This document shows positions 1-9,380 of a stretch of DNA of 64,000 bases, piece by piece. A program made the translations under genes and the position numbers. Under the pieces are notes generated by a model that saw only the letters and a list, made by a program, of their open reading frames with translations, made no database searches and had not been told where the DNA came from. The stretch's first letter is position 1. Each line of letters opens with the position of its first letter. The DNA is from CAYFPX01 sp964519895. GTDB taxonomy: Bacteria; Myxococcota_A; UBA796; CAJQPC01. The stretch lies in assembly GCA_964519895.1 (NCBI GenBank), contig CAZFLE010000012.1:33176-97175 (forward strand), written 5' to 3'.

Positions 1-2332
1 CGACCCGGAACCCGGCCCGCTCCTGCCAGTGGGCCAGGGAGTCCCGGCTGTCGTCCAGGCTGGAGATCAGGAGCGGCGCGGCGTCGGAGCGCCCCAGGAG
101 CACGGCCAGCCGGACCAGGGCCTGGCGCCCCAGCACCCGCGCCCGCTCCACGCTCACCCGGGGTGGCAGTGCCCGGTGCCAGTCGCCTTCGAGATCCCGG
201 GCCAGCAGGGCGTCGTAGAGCGCCTCTAGGCCCTGGTCGAGGGACTCTTGGGCACCGGAGGAAGCGAGCACGCCCGGACAGGGGCTGGTGACCCCCTCGA
301 GGTCAGCGCCGGTGCCCGCGGCGGTCACGCCCACAATCGCTCGCGGCAGCGGGTGGTGGCCGGGGCCCAGCACCCGCCAGCCCGTGCGCAGCTCGCCCAC
401 CCGGAGCACCCACAGATCGGCCAGGTCGGACCACGCCAGCCGACCCGGACACAGGCGCAGCTCCAGGCGCTCCAGAGCTGGCGTGGGGGCCGAGCCGGTC
501 GGTGTCAGGGCCCTGTCCCCGACGCCCAGCTGGGCCAGGGAGCGTGGCCCGGCGTCGGTGTCCAGGATCGGCGTGTCCAGGAAGCGTGCGGCGTGATGGC
601 CCCAAGAGGGGGGCAGCGCGGGCTCGCAGCGCAGCCCGGCGCCGTCGCGGACCAGGAACTGGCGACTGTGGAGGGCGAGCAGGCTCTGGAGGAGCAGCCG
701 CGCAGCCGGCTCGCCGAGCAGGTCCGGCGTGGCGGCGAGGACCCGCCAGGCCTCGCGCTCGACCCCCGCGGCCATGGCCGCTGCGTCCGGCAGCGCCGTC
801 AGGTCGTCGGGCACCTCGAGCTGCACGGTCAGGCCCGGCAGAGCGGTGTCCAGCGCGAACAGGCCAGCGGTGCGCCCGCTGCGGGTCACGCAACAGGGGA
901 TCTGATCCGGTCCTGCCAAGCTCCACGTGGGCCGGTCCCCGGCCAGCACGAGGGTCAGGCTGAGCACGCCGGGGAGACCTGCGGGTCCAGGAGCCACATC
1001 GACGGTGAGTCGCCGGGTCCGGCGCGCCAAGGCATTGCGGACGAACTCGACGTCGGCCGGCGTGGTCAGTCGGTGGAGCTGGAGCCCGGGCGCGTGCTGG
1101 GCCAGGGTCAGGGCCTGTCCCGGGCGCAGCACCAGGACCAGGTGGGGAAAGCGTGCCGGGTCCCCCAGCGTCGCCAGCAGGTGCTCCGCGTCGGGCTGGA
1201 CCCAGAAGACCTGGGTGTCGATGGGAAGCTCGTCCAGCCGGTCGACCGCGACCGTGCCCGCGCGGCCGAGCAGGCGCACCTTGACGCCGAGATCCTCGGG
1301 CACGGGGCCTGCGGGGCCCTTGGGCGCGTCGACGATCTCGGGCGGCAGGGGGGCCAAGGCCGGGGGCACGTAGTCGTGGGTGGTCAGCTTGCGGATCAGG
1401 TGGGTCGCTTCTGGCTGGACGGCATGGATCATGGCGTGCCAGCGCCGGTCCCGCACGATGTCGGACTGGTCCGCGGTCTTGCGCAGGGCGTCGTCGCAGA
1501 TCACCCCGATCACCAGCCCTGGGCTGTCCGGAGCGTCCCGCCGTGCGAGCTGGCCCAGCTCGGGCATCGCAACCGTGTTGATCCAGACCCCGCCGACCAC
1601 CAGCCGGACCCCCGGCCGGTCGGCGCCTCGAACGGCCACCGCGAGCACCCCGCGGCGATCCCCGTGGTCGAAGACCACCGACTTCGACGAGCCCCAGGAC
1701 GTGAGCTTGCGTGTGGGCCGGTAGCCAAAGGGCGCTTCGGTGTTCACCAGGATCGGCACCGGGGTGTACAGGCAGCGCTCCTCGATCAGGGCCTGCTCTG
1801 TGGTCAGGCGCGTGGTCCGGAAGCGCTTCAGCCAGGCGCCGGGGTGCTCGACCAGCACGTAGGTGCCATTCAGTGGCTGCTCCGGTCGGCCGATGGTGCC
1901 TTCGCCGGCCGCGTTCAGGTCCAGCCGCACCGAGCCGCCGGCACGGCCATCCCCGCTCTCGATGCGCAGGCGGCGCGGCTTGCGCTGGAGGATGGCGTTC
2001 ACGCCGATCGCCAGCTGGACCAGGTGCCGGGTCTCGGGGTCGGCCCGATCCGCGAACAGGTAGTCGAACAGTCCCTGGAGCTCGGACTCGTCCAGCGACC
2101 GTCCACCGACAAAGGCGATGAGCATGTGCTCGGGCCGGGTGTCGATGGCGATGTGGTCCGCCCCCGCGAACACCGCGCTCTGGATCAGCTCCAGGATGTA
2201 CTGCTGGGGGTGGCGCAGGGAGAACTCGCGGATCTTGGCGATCGCCTTGTCGCGGCTCAGGGTGAAGCGGCGGCGCTCCACGAAGGCCCCGGGCTGGCGC
2301 CCGCGCTCCAGCAGCGCGTCGAGATCGCTCAT
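1..2332 (-). CDS. Degenerate HSP90-like (GHKL) ATPase-related protein, C-terminus beyond window
   Basis: Read from an ATG at 2332, this frame stays open to base 1, giving at least 777 residues. The ATG overlaps the stop of the upstream HSP90-like ATPase (ATGA), so the two are probably translationally coupled. Residues about 30-115 mirror the neighbour's ATPase fold: the N-box region reads ELIQSAVFAG (E48 kept, the usual Asn is Ser52, the usual Asp is Phe55). The DxGxG and GxGxG motifs of GHKL ATPases are not recognisable. This suggests a paralogue that kept the fold but lost ATP hydrolysis. The remainder is long and Leu/Arg-rich, with no domain I recognise. The function is unknown; it may be the regulatory or structural partner of the active ATPase. 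The reading frame is well supported and the ancestry claim moderately so. Confidence 0.75.
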   Translation of the reverse strand, partial: MSDLDALLERGRQPGAFVERRRFTLSRDKAIAKIREFSLRHPQQYILELIQSAVFAGADHIAIDTRPEHMLIAFVGGRSLDESELQGLFDYLFADRADPETRHLVQLAIGVNAILQRKPRRLRIESGDGRAGGSVRLDLNAAGEGTIGRPEQPLNGTYVLVEHPGAWLKRFRTTRLTTEQALIEERCLYTPVPILVNTEAPFGYRPTRKLTSWGSSKSVVFDHGDRRGVLAVAVRGADRPGVRLVVGGVWINTVAMPELGQLARRDAPDSPGLVIGVICDDALRKTADQSDIVRDRRWHAMIHAVQPEATHLIRKLTTHDYVPPALAPLPPEIVDAPKGPAGPVPEDLGVKVRLLGRAGTVAVDRLDELPIDTQVFWVQPDAEHLLATLGDPARFPHLVLVLRPGQALTLAQHAPGLQLHRLTTPADVEFVRNALARRTRRLTVDVAPGPAGLPGVLSLTLVLAGDRPTWSLAGPDQIPCCVTRSGRTAGLFALDTALPGLTVQLEVPDDLTALPDAAAMAAGVEREAWRVLAATPDLLGEPAARLLLQSLLALHSRQFLVRDGAGLRCEPALPPSWGHHAARFLDTPILDTDAGPRSLAQLGVGDRALTPTGSAPTPALERLELRLCPGRLAWSDLADLWVLRVGELRTGWRVLGPGHHPLPRAIVGVTAAGTGADLEGVTSPCPGVLASSGAQESLDQGLEALYDALLARDLEGDWHRALPPRVSVERARVLGRQALVRLAVLLGRSDAAPLLISSLDDSRDSLAHWQERAGFRV

Positions 2333-4050
2333 GCGAGTCCCTGGATCGCGGCGGCGGCGAGCTTCACAAAGGTGCGCTCGCCCTCGGCCTCCTCGTCGGT
2401 CAGCAGCACCTGGGCCAGGGAGAAAGCCGCCAGGTGCAGGTCGTCGACGCTGGCGGCCAGCTGCAGCTGGAAGTAGTCGTGGTGGCGGTTCACCAGGATG
2501 CACCGCCGCCGGACCCGCGCCGGCAGGCGGAGCTGTCGGCCCCGGGGCCGCTCGAAGACCCGACCGTCGGCCGGGCCCTCCACGAACAGGGCCTCGCGGC
2601 GGCCGGCGCTGGGGCCGCCGAAGTCGCCGAAGGCCAGCTTGACCCGCCGGGAACAAGCCGCCTTGAAGAGCTGGCGGAGGGCGACCAGCAGCCGCGCCTC
2701 CACGTCGCTGAGCCGCTCCAGGTCCAGGAGCTGCGGCAGCACGAACAGCGCCTGAGCGGACAGCGCGGGCATGTCCTGTCGAAAGGGGCCGAAGCCGGTG
2801 GACCCCACCACGGCCCGGACCAGGTCCCGCACGCCCGGGCGGTCCGGCAGCACGACCAGCCCCTCGGCCACCAAGGCTTGATCCAGCGCTTCCTCGCCGC
2901 TCGCCAGGAGCACCGCGTCCAGGTCTTCCGCCTGGTCCCGCACGTCTTGGAGGCTTCGCAGCTGTCCGCCCAGGTCGCGCACGAGCAGGCGATCCATGAA
3001 GGCGTCGTCGTAGTCTGGCAGGTCGCTGCCGGCGCACTCGGCGGCCAGGTGCCCCAGCCAGAGATCGTCGTCCCGGCCCTGTGCCACCGCGTCGGTGGCC
3101 CGGTCCAGCAGCGCCAGCCGCAGCTTCACGGCGGCCTGTTCCACCGCCGCCATCGCCGCCTCCCAGTGGGCATCCCGGAGCACGTTGTCCCGGGTGAGCG
3201 TGTGCTCCAGGGCGTCACAGCGGATCTTGAAGGCCAGGTGGCCCAGCCGCCCGGCGTGGGGTCCCAGCACCTCTGGGTTCTCGGTGTTCACCAGGGTCAG
3301 GCCGCCGTTGTAGAAGCCGTAGGACGGCGTGTCCGCGACCCCCAGCAGCACCCGGATGTCGTCGACGCGGTGGTCGACCTGGAGGGGCGACCTCAGGGCG
3401 AAGGGGCCGTTGACCTGGCGACTGGCCGACGCGGCGACGAGGTCCTCGAAGGCGGCGAAGACGTCGGCCTGGTCCTGGGGCTCGGCGTCGCCGGCGTCGC
3501 TTCGGTCGTGGAAGGTGATGGGGATGCCGCTGTGCTCGCACCAGTACTGCAGCACCCAGCGGGCCTCGCGCACAAAACCCGGCATGTCCTCGGGGTCCAT
3601 GCGCTTGAAGAGCGTGATCCGGGTGCCGTCGACGGGGGTGTCCAGCCGCACCTTCTCAAAGCTGCGGTCCTGGTGGAACAACAGCTCCCAGGACTCGCCG
3701 TGGCGCCCGGTGTGCAGCAGGACCGCGTCGGGCTCGATGGCGAAGATCGACGTGAAGCCGATGCCGAACTTGCCGATCTTGGTGAGGTCGCCCTCCTTGG
3801 TGCTCGAGAACAGCCGGGTGAGCTGGTCGTCGATGATGGCCTCGTCCATGCCGTCGCCGAAGTCGTCGACGTGGACCTCCAGCACATCGTCGGCCCGGCG
3901 CACCCACACCTCGATCCGCGGCGTGCCCGCGTCGATGCTGTTCTGGACCAGCTCCCGCAGGAAGTCCAGGGGCCTGGCGAACTGGTTGACCAGGTTGGTG
4001 AGGGCCTGGTCCGCCAGCTCCCTGGTGGTGCCGAGGGGCGTCTCCGCCAC
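2329..4050 (-). CDS. HSP90-like GHKL ATPase
   Basis: 573 aa from a GTG at 4050, one base after the upstream gene's stop; an in-frame upstream start would run far into that gene. The N-terminal 110 residues form a Bergerat ATP-binding fold. They contain an N box ELVQNSIDAG (E33, N37, D40), a DDFGDG motif (D63, G65, G67) and a GKFGIG lid motif (G93-G98). The 'SSTKEGD' segment before the lid resembles the HSP90/sacsin ATP lid. The rest (residues about 180-573) is a long helical-looking region without a recognised HSP90 middle domain, so it is a standalone HSP90-like protein rather than HtpG. A chaperone or molecular-switch role is inferred. It is coupled to a degenerate paralogue downstream. Confidence 0.85.
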   Translation of the reverse strand: MAETPLGTTRELADQALTNLVNQFARPLDFLRELVQNSIDAGTPRIEVWVRRADDVLEVHVDDFGDGMDEAIIDDQLTRLFSSTKEGDLTKIGKFGIGFTSIFAIEPDAVLLHTGRHGESWELLFHQDRSFEKVRLDTPVDGTRITLFKRMDPEDMPGFVREARWVLQYWCEHSGIPITFHDRSDAGDAEPQDQADVFAAFEDLVAASASRQVNGPFALRSPLQVDHRVDDIRVLLGVADTPSYGFYNGGLTLVNTENPEVLGPHAGRLGHLAFKIRCDALEHTLTRDNVLRDAHWEAAMAAVEQAAVKLRLALLDRATDAVAQGRDDDLWLGHLAAECAGSDLPDYDDAFMDRLLVRDLGGQLRSLQDVRDQAEDLDAVLLASGEEALDQALVAEGLVVLPDRPGVRDLVRAVVGSTGFGPFRQDMPALSAQALFVLPQLLDLERLSDVEARLLVALRQLFKAACSRRVKLAFGDFGGPSAGRREALFVEGPADGRVFERPRGRQLRLPARVRRRCILVNRHHDYFQLQLAASVDDLHLAAFSLAQVLLTDEEAEGERTFVKLAAAAIQGLA

Positions 4051-4051
4051 G

Positions 4052-5341
4052 TCAGAGGGCCTCGAAGACTTCCAGCGGACGCCAGACCCGCGCGCCCCAG
4101 GCGAGCTCGTCGTGGGAGGCGTCGGGCTCCCACCAGTGCCACAGGTCCGTGTCCCACTCGAAGCCCACGGACTCCAGGGTCTCGACCATCTGGATGGTCT
4201 CGCAGTAGTTGTCGTGGCTGGCCAGGGTGTCGTCCCAGGTGCCGTCGCCGTCGCTGTCGGTGCAGCCGCCGCCGTCGCTGCCGCCGCTGTCCAGGTACAG
4301 CGCCGTGGGGATGTGGCCACCCGCCTGGTACCGCTGGATCAGGGTCTCGTTGGCCTGTTCGATGCTGCCCCAGCCCAGGGTGCCGGACATGCAGCCGGCA
4401 AAGTCCCAGCGGGCCCGGTGGCGCAGGACGATGTGCAGGGCGATCAGCCCGCCCAGGCTGCTGCCCAGGGTGCCGACGGTGTCGGCGACGCCGTACTCGC
4501 CTTCGATGAAGGGCCGGACGTGGTCCTGGACGAAGTCGGCGTAGGCGTCGCCGTCGCCGCCATAGGTCACCCCGTCGAGGGTGTCCGTGACGTGCGTGTA
4601 CTCCTCGATGCGGGCCCAGGTGTTGTCGATGCCGATCACCAGGGTGCTGGACCCCAGGCTGGCCTGGAGGTTCCATCCGCCCCAGATCGCGTCGGGGTCG
4701 AACAGGTTCTGCCCATCGTGGGCGTAGAGCTGGTGGGTGACGGGGTCGTCGGGGACCCAGACCCGCACGGTGCGGGCATCGACCACGCCGTCGCTGATGT
4801 CGGGCCAGCGCTCCAGGTGGGCGGCCTGGGCCTCGACCAGGGAGTACTCGCCGAACTCGTCGTAGCCGTAGCGCCGGGCGTGCTTGTCCGGGCTGAAGTC
4901 GCCGGCGGCGTCGACGAACTTGTAGAGGCTGTCGGTGGGGGCGTCGATGACCACCTGGGCCCACCAGAAGCCGTCGGCCTGTTCCAGGTCGTCCAGGGCC
5001 CAGCCGTTGTGGTCCCCGCTCAGGCGGTAGGGACCCTTGGGATCGTCCAGGCGCACGAACAGGAAGCCGTCGTCGGTCGGGATCGGCCAGCCGCCGTTCG
5101 CCGCGACCAGGGCCAGGCCGTCTTCGGGCGCCAGGTCCCCGCCCAGCATGTCCCGAAAGCTGTCCAGGTCCTGGTCGTGACGGTCGTCGGTGTCGGTCGG
5201 GACCGCCGTGTCGGTGGTGCCGGTCTCTGTGGGGCTGTCCGGCGTGCCGGTGTCGGTCACCCCGGGGGTCCCGGAGTCGGTCGAGGCAGTGCCCGTGTCG
5301 CCGGACGTGCCATTGCAGGCGAGCAGGACCAGGCCGATCAC
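4052..5341 (-). CDS. Secreted lipoprotein esterase, enterochelin-esterase-like
   Basis: 429 aa from GTG 5341, chosen because it gives a GTGA overlap with the upstream SDR stop and a clean lipoprotein signal (IGLVLLAC, lipobox Cys9). After the Cys comes a 45-residue Thr/Asp/Ser/Gly tether, then an early-set-like domain (about 85-185, with 'SGDHNGW' typical of starch-binding/E-set modules of Fes-type esterases). A C-terminal alpha/beta-hydrolase of the esterase D/Fes family follows, with nucleophile elbow GSSLGG, an upstream 'YAHDGQNLFD' strand typical of the family, and a late SHDE His. It probably hydrolyses an ester at the cell surface; the substrate is unknown. Confidence 0.8.
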   Translation of the reverse strand: MIGLVLLACNGTSGDTGTASTDSGTPGVTDTGTPDSPTETGTTDTAVPTDTDDRHDQDLDSFRDMLGGDLAPEDGLALVAANGGWPIPTDDGFLFVRLDDPKGPYRLSGDHNGWALDDLEQADGFWWAQVVIDAPTDSLYKFVDAAGDFSPDKHARRYGYDEFGEYSLVEAQAAHLERWPDISDGVVDARTVRVWVPDDPVTHQLYAHDGQNLFDPDAIWGGWNLQASLGSSTLVIGIDNTWARIEEYTHVTDTLDGVTYGGDGDAYADFVQDHVRPFIEGEYGVADTVGTLGSSLGGLIALHIVLRHRARWDFAGCMSGTLGWGSIEQANETLIQRYQAGGHIPTALYLDSGGSDGGGCTDSDGDGTWDDTLASHDNYCETIQMVETLESVGFEWDTDLWHWWEPDASHDELAWGARVWRPLEVFEAL

Positions 5342-6111
5342 GTACAGATGTCTTCTCCACCGTCGATGCGCAGGGTGTTTCCGGTCAGCCAGTATGTGCC
5401 TGGGCGCGCCAGGTCCACCAGCGCGGCAGCGACGTCGTCCGGCGTGGTCAGCCGGCCCGAAGGGTTGCCCCGCAAGGCATTGTCCAACAGGTCCTCGCTG
5501 CCCGGGATCTTGCGCAGGGCCGGGGTGTCGGTGACGCCGGCCAGCACCGCGTTCACAGTGATGCCCCGGGGGGCGAGCTCCATCGCCAGGTAGCGACAGT
5601 GGCACTCCAGGGCGGCCTTGGCGGCGCCGACCGCCGAGTAGCTCGGAAAGCAGGTGTGGCTGCCGCTGCTGGTCATGGCATAGACCCGCCCCCCGCGCCC
5701 CATGAGCTCGCGCCGGACCAGGTCCCCGGCCCACCAGACCAGGCTGTTCGCCATGACCTCGAGGGTCATCGTGAGCTGCTTGCCCCGCAGGGCCTTGCCC
5801 CCCGACTCCGGCGCCACGAACGGCAGCAGGGTGCCAAAGGCCAGGGAGTGCAGCAGCACGTCGACCGTGGCGCCCTGGGCGGCGATGGCGTCGAGCACGC
5901 CGGCCCGGGCGCCGTCGTCGGCTGCGTTCACGTTGAACAGGGAGCACGTCTGACCCGCGGCCTGGACGTCGGCCTGGACGTCGAGGGCCTGCTGCAGGGT
6001 CGAGCGGCGGTCCAGGTGCACGCCCAGGATGTCGTAGCCGGCCGCGGCAAAAGCGCGGCTGGCTGCGGCACCAAAGCCGGAGGAGCACCCCAGGATCAGG
6101 GCGGCGGGCAT
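5338..6111 (-). CDS. Short-chain dehydrogenase, enoyl-ACP reductase-like (FabI/FabL type)
   Basis: 257 aa. The N-terminal Rossmann motif is GCSSGFG at residues 8-14. The active-site region reads YSAVGAAK, a Tyr-x6-Lys spacing that in the SDR family marks enoyl-ACP reductases (FabI, FabL) rather than the usual Tyr-x3-Lys. The preceding 'HSLAF' strand also matches the FabI 'HSIAF' pattern, and the C-terminus has IDGGEDI as in FabI/FabL. Likely role: NAD(P)H-dependent reduction of enoyl-ACP in fatty acid synthesis. Its ATG overlaps the parvulin stop by one base (TGATG). A specialised rather than housekeeping reductase is possible. Confidence 0.8.
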   Translation of the reverse strand: MPAALILGCSSGFGAAASRAFAAAGYDILGVHLDRRSTLQQALDVQADVQAAGQTCSLFNVNAADDGARAGVLDAIAAQGATVDVLLHSLAFGTLLPFVAPESGGKALRGKQLTMTLEVMANSLVWWAGDLVRRELMGRGGRVYAMTSSGSHTCFPSYSAVGAAKAALECHCRYLAMELAPRGITVNAVLAGVTDTPALRKIPGSEDLLDNALRGNPSGRLTTPDDVAAALVDLARPGTYWLTGNTLRIDGGEDICT

Positions 6112-6938
6112 CAGCCGGCTGCCGGGACCTCGACCTCGGCCGCCGGAGCGGGCTGGGCCTTGGCCTTCATCTCGTCCAGGAACTCCGTGGCGATCTCCTG
6201 GCCCATGCGGGCCTCGATCTCGTCGCGCACGTCGTCGAGCGGCGTGGCTTCGCGCTTGTCGGCGATCTGGATGATGTGCCAGCCGAACCGGGACTCGACC
6301 GGTCCGACCACCGCGCCCTTGTCGCCCTCGAAGGCGGCGTTGGCAAAGGGCTCGACCATCTGGCCCTTCTCGAACCAGCCCAGCTCACCGCCCTTCTGGC
6401 CCGAGCCCGGGTCCTTGGAGTGGGCCTTGGCCAGCTCGCCGAAGTTCGCATAGTCCGGCGCCAGCTTGCCCATGACTTCCTTGGCCAGCTCTTCGGTCTC
6501 GACCAGGATGTGGTTCGCGTTGACCTGGGGCTTCCGGTACTGGACCAGGTGGTCGTCGTACCACTTCTGGACCGCCTGGTCGTTGGTGCGCTCGGCGATC
6601 ACGGCTTCGAGCAGGGCCTGGCTCAGGGCCTCTCGGGCCGAGATGGACAGCAGCACCTTGACCTTGTCCTGGTCCTGCAGGTTCCGGGTCAGGGCCTCCT
6701 GGTACAGGACCTCCTGGAGGATCATCTTCTCCTTGATCATGTCGATCTGACCGCGCTCCTCGATCTGCTTGCGGAGCGGCTCGGGCATGGCCAACAGGTA
6801 GCTGTCGAGCATGCCCTGGGTGACGTTCTGGCCGTTCACGGTCGTGAGCACGGCGCCTTCGCGGGCCATCTCACCCGGGGGCGGAAGCTCGGGCGCGGAC
6901 TGGTTCGTGGCGCAGGCCAGCAGCAGGGCAGCGATCAT
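6111..6938 (-). CDS. Parvulin-type peptidyl-prolyl isomerase lipoprotein
   Basis: 275 aa from ATG 6938, preceded by a good GGAGGAG ribosome site; an in-frame ATG at 6977 would add 13 residues and weaken the signal. The N-terminus MIAALLLAC is a lipoprotein signal. A helical SurA/PrsA-like chaperone region (about 30-135) precedes a parvulin domain (about 135-230) with the family signatures VNANHILVET, DPGSGQKGGELGWF and GWHIIQI. It should act in the periplasm or outer membrane on folding of exported proteins. The C-terminus ends in an Ala/Pro-rich tail. The gene is divergent from the radical SAM gene starting at 6976. Confidence 0.9.
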   Translation of the reverse strand: MIAALLLACATNQSAPELPPPGEMAREGAVLTTVNGQNVTQGMLDSYLLAMPEPLRKQIEERGQIDMIKEKMILQEVLYQEALTRNLQDQDKVKVLLSISAREALSQALLEAVIAERTNDQAVQKWYDDHLVQYRKPQVNANHILVETEELAKEVMGKLAPDYANFGELAKAHSKDPGSGQKGGELGWFEKGQMVEPFANAAFEGDKGAVVGPVESRFGWHIIQIADKREATPLDDVRDEIEARMGQEIATEFLDEMKAKAQPAPAAEVEVPAAG

Positions 6939-6975
6939 GACTCCTCCAGGAAGGGACGCGTGATAACGCACGCAC

Positions 6976-7839
6976 ATGTCCCCGACCCGGCCTCGTCGCC
7001 TCGACTTCCGCGACCACCGCCGCGAGCTGTGGGACTTCCGGGTGGTCTACCCGGTGATCTCTCGGCGGGCGCGCGGGCTCTCGGTGGGCATCAACCTGAA
7101 CCCGGACAAGGCCTGCAACTTCGACTGCCCCTACTGCCAGGTGGACCGCAGCGGCCCCACGCTCGCTCGCGACGTGGACCTGGAGCGGCTGGCCGACGAG
7201 CTCGATGCACTCTTGCGCCACGTGGCTCAGGGCACCCTGTGGGATCGGCCCCCCTTCGACACCACCGCGGCCGGGCTGCGGGTGGTGCGGGACCTGGCGT
7301 TCGCGGGGGACGGGGAGCCCACGGCCTTCAGCGGCTTCGCCGACGCGGTGGCTCGGGTGATCGCGATCCGAGACGCGCACGGCCTCCACGACGTGCCGAT
7401 CAACCTCTTGACCAACGCCACGCTGCTCCATCGGCCGGGTGTCCGGCAAGGCCTGCGCCAGCTCGACGCGGCCGGCGGGCGCATCTGGGCCAAGCTCGAT
7501 GCGGGCACCGAGGCTTGGTACCAGCGGGTCGACGGGACGCGCTTCCCCTGGTCCAGGGTCCTGGCGAACCTGGCCCAGGCCGCCCAGGAGCGCCCGATCG
7601 TGATCCAGTCCATGTGGCATTCCTTCGACGACGCGGTGCCCGGTGCCGACGAGCGGGACGCCTGGGGCGAGCGCCTGGCGGAGATCCTGGAAGCCGGGGG
7701 TGCCATCGACCAGGTCCAGGTCTACTCGGTGGCCAGGACGCCGATGGACCCCACCGTGCAGGCCCTGCCCCTGGCGGAGCTCGAGGACATCGCGGACCGG
7801 GCGAGGGCCCTGGGCCTCGCGGTAGAGGTGACCCCATGA
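6976..7839 (+). CDS. Radical SAM protein
   Basis: 287 aa with an iron-sulfur cluster motif C47-x3-C51-x2-C54 (CNFDCPYC), followed by 'AGDGEPT', the glycine-rich SAM-contact strand of radical SAM barrels. No C-terminal SPASM cysteines are visible, so this is a minimal radical SAM enzyme. The 'INLNPDKACNFDCPYCQVD' style resembles the class of short radical SAM proteins found widely with unknown substrates. It overlaps the next gene (ATGA at 7836-7839), so it is probably co-expressed with the thioredoxin-fold protein. Confidence 0.85.
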   Translation: MSPTRPRRLDFRDHRRELWDFRVVYPVISRRARGLSVGINLNPDKACNFDCPYCQVDRSGPTLARDVDLERLADELDALLRHVAQGTLWDRPPFDTTAAGLRVVRDLAFAGDGEPTAFSGFADAVARVIAIRDAHGLHDVPINLLTNATLLHRPGVRQGLRQLDAAGGRIWAKLDAGTEAWYQRVDGTRFPWSRVLANLAQAAQERPIVIQSMWHSFDDAVPGADERDAWGERLAEILEAGGAIDQVQVYSVARTPMDPTVQALPLAELEDIADRARALGLAVEVTP

Positions 7840-9380
7840 TGTTTCTGAGCACCCTTGGCGTCGGGCTGGCCCTGGCGGATGACGGCACGCTGTGGATGAG
7901 CTGGGAGCGGGACCTGGGGCGGGTCCAGCTCGAGGCCCCCGCCGGCGAGCACCTGGCCCCGGGGGCGCCGGCGTCCCTGGTCGTCCAGACCACCGCCGGT
8001 CACTACACCCTGGAGCAGCCGGACCTCGAGGCCGGTGCGCGGGTCCCGTTGGCGGGTCCGGGCGCGGTCTCGGGCGTGGCCAACTACTCCCTGTGCGAGG
8101 ACGGCGGCACCGCCTGTCGCATCGTGGAGCGGTCCTTCTTCGGGCTGACCCTGGACTCCCGCAAGGGAAGGGTGCCAATGGTCGAGGACAGGTTCGTAGC
8201 GCTGCTGTTGGCACCGGTGGCCGATCCGGCCGCCGAGATCCAGGCCGCCTTTGACCAGGCCGCCCAGGACCAGCGCCCACTGCTCTTGGACTTCAGCGCC
8301 GAGTGGTGCCCCCCGTGCCAGGTCCTGGCCGCCGAGGTCCTGCACGACCCGGACAACGCGGCGGACCTGGCCGGGTTCGTGGTGCTCGAAGTCGACGCTG
8401 ACGATCCGGTCAGCTGGCCTCTCAAGGACCGCTACCAGGTGGGCGGCTACCCGACGGTGATCGCCGCCGGGCCCGACGGCACCGAGCTCGGGCGCCACGT
8501 GGGCTACGACACCGAAGCCGAGTTCCGGGCCTGGCTGGCCAACCTGCCCACGGCGTCGCTGGACGAGCGCGTCGCGGGTGCTGGGGCGCTGGCAGACTTC
8601 GAGCGGGTGGCCCTGGCCCAGGATCTCCTGGATGCTGGGCGCGAGGACGGCGTGGAGGACCTGGTCGCCGGGCTCGACAGCCCCGGTGCCCTGGTGGTTC
8701 GGTTCCAGCTGGCGCCCACCGCGGACGCTGTGCCCGCCTTGATCGACCAGGCCCCTTGGCTCTGGGACGACTGGATCTGGGGGGCGCGTCGGCTCGATCT
8801 GTCCGAGCCCACCCGGGCTGCCCTGTTCGACCAGGTGGTGGATCGCCTGACCCGGGCCGAGACCGACGACGGGCCGGCGCTGGCGTTCCTGGCGGGAGAC
8901 CTGGCGGCGTCCCCTGGAGATGCCCAAGGCTTCCACGCGCTCGGCGCCCACCTGACCCTGCAGAAGCTCACCGGGGACCCGCAGCTCGACCGCGGCTACT
9001 GGCTGGACCTGGCGAGCTTCCTCGAAGACGCCGGCCAGATCGACCGGGCGGTCGAGGTCCTGGAAAACGGCGGGAGCTTCTTCCCGACCGAGTTCACGTG
9101 GGCCTACAACCAGGCCGGCATCCTGCAGCGGGCCGGCCGGGCCCAGGAAGCCCTCCCCCTGGCCCAGACCGGGCTGGAACGGGCCCACGGCGACCAGCGC
9201 CTGCGAGCCGCGCGCAGGGCTGCCGAGCTGCTCGCCCAGCTGGGCGACACCCCCGCCGCAGTGGCGCTCCTGGAGGAGACCCTGGCTAGCGCGGAGCGGC
9301 CCGATGCAACGGTCCAGGTGCGCACCCACCGCTACCTTGCGGCGCTCGAGACCCTGCTCGCCGGGCTCTCTGCCCCGTGA
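7836..9380 (+). CDS. Exported thioredoxin-fold protein with C-terminal TPR-like region
   Basis: 514 aa. A short hydrophobic N-terminus (MMFLSTLGVGLALA) looks like a signal peptide. Residues about 20-130 have the beta-rich look of a DsbD N-terminal-like domain. The thioredoxin domain follows with active site C158-P-P-C161 (EWCPPC), a cis-Pro segment GGYPTVI and family-typical strands. The final 250 residues are helical with TPR-like pairs ('AYNQAGILQRAGRAQEAL'). It is likely a periplasmic thiol oxidoreductase or thiol-dependent assembly factor. Starts overlap upstream (ATGATG) and the stop overlaps the next GTG. Confidence 0.8.
   Translation: MMFLSTLGVGLALADDGTLWMSWERDLGRVQLEAPAGEHLAPGAPASLVVQTTAGHYTLEQPDLEAGARVPLAGPGAVSGVANYSLCEDGGTACRIVERSFFGLTLDSRKGRVPMVEDRFVALLLAPVADPAAEIQAAFDQAAQDQRPLLLDFSAEWCPPCQVLAAEVLHDPDNAADLAGFVVLEVDADDPVSWPLKDRYQVGGYPTVIAAGPDGTELGRHVGYDTEAEFRAWLANLPTASLDERVAGAGALADFERVALAQDLLDAGREDGVEDLVAGLDSPGALVVRFQLAPTADAVPALIDQAPWLWDDWIWGARRLDLSEPTRAALFDQVVDRLTRAETDDGPALAFLAGDLAASPGDAQGFHALGAHLTLQKLTGDPQLDRGYWLDLASFLEDAGQIDRAVEVLENGGSFFPTEFTWAYNQAGILQRAGRAQEALPLAQTGLERAHGDQRLRAARRAAELLAQLGDTPAAVALLEETLASAERPDATVQVRTHRYLAALETLLAGLSAP

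Noticed and set aside
248..2476. 742-residue plus-strand frame
   Set aside because: It is a shadow of the minus-strand HSP90-like genes; GC-rich third positions keep the antisense open, and its residue pattern is low-complexity.
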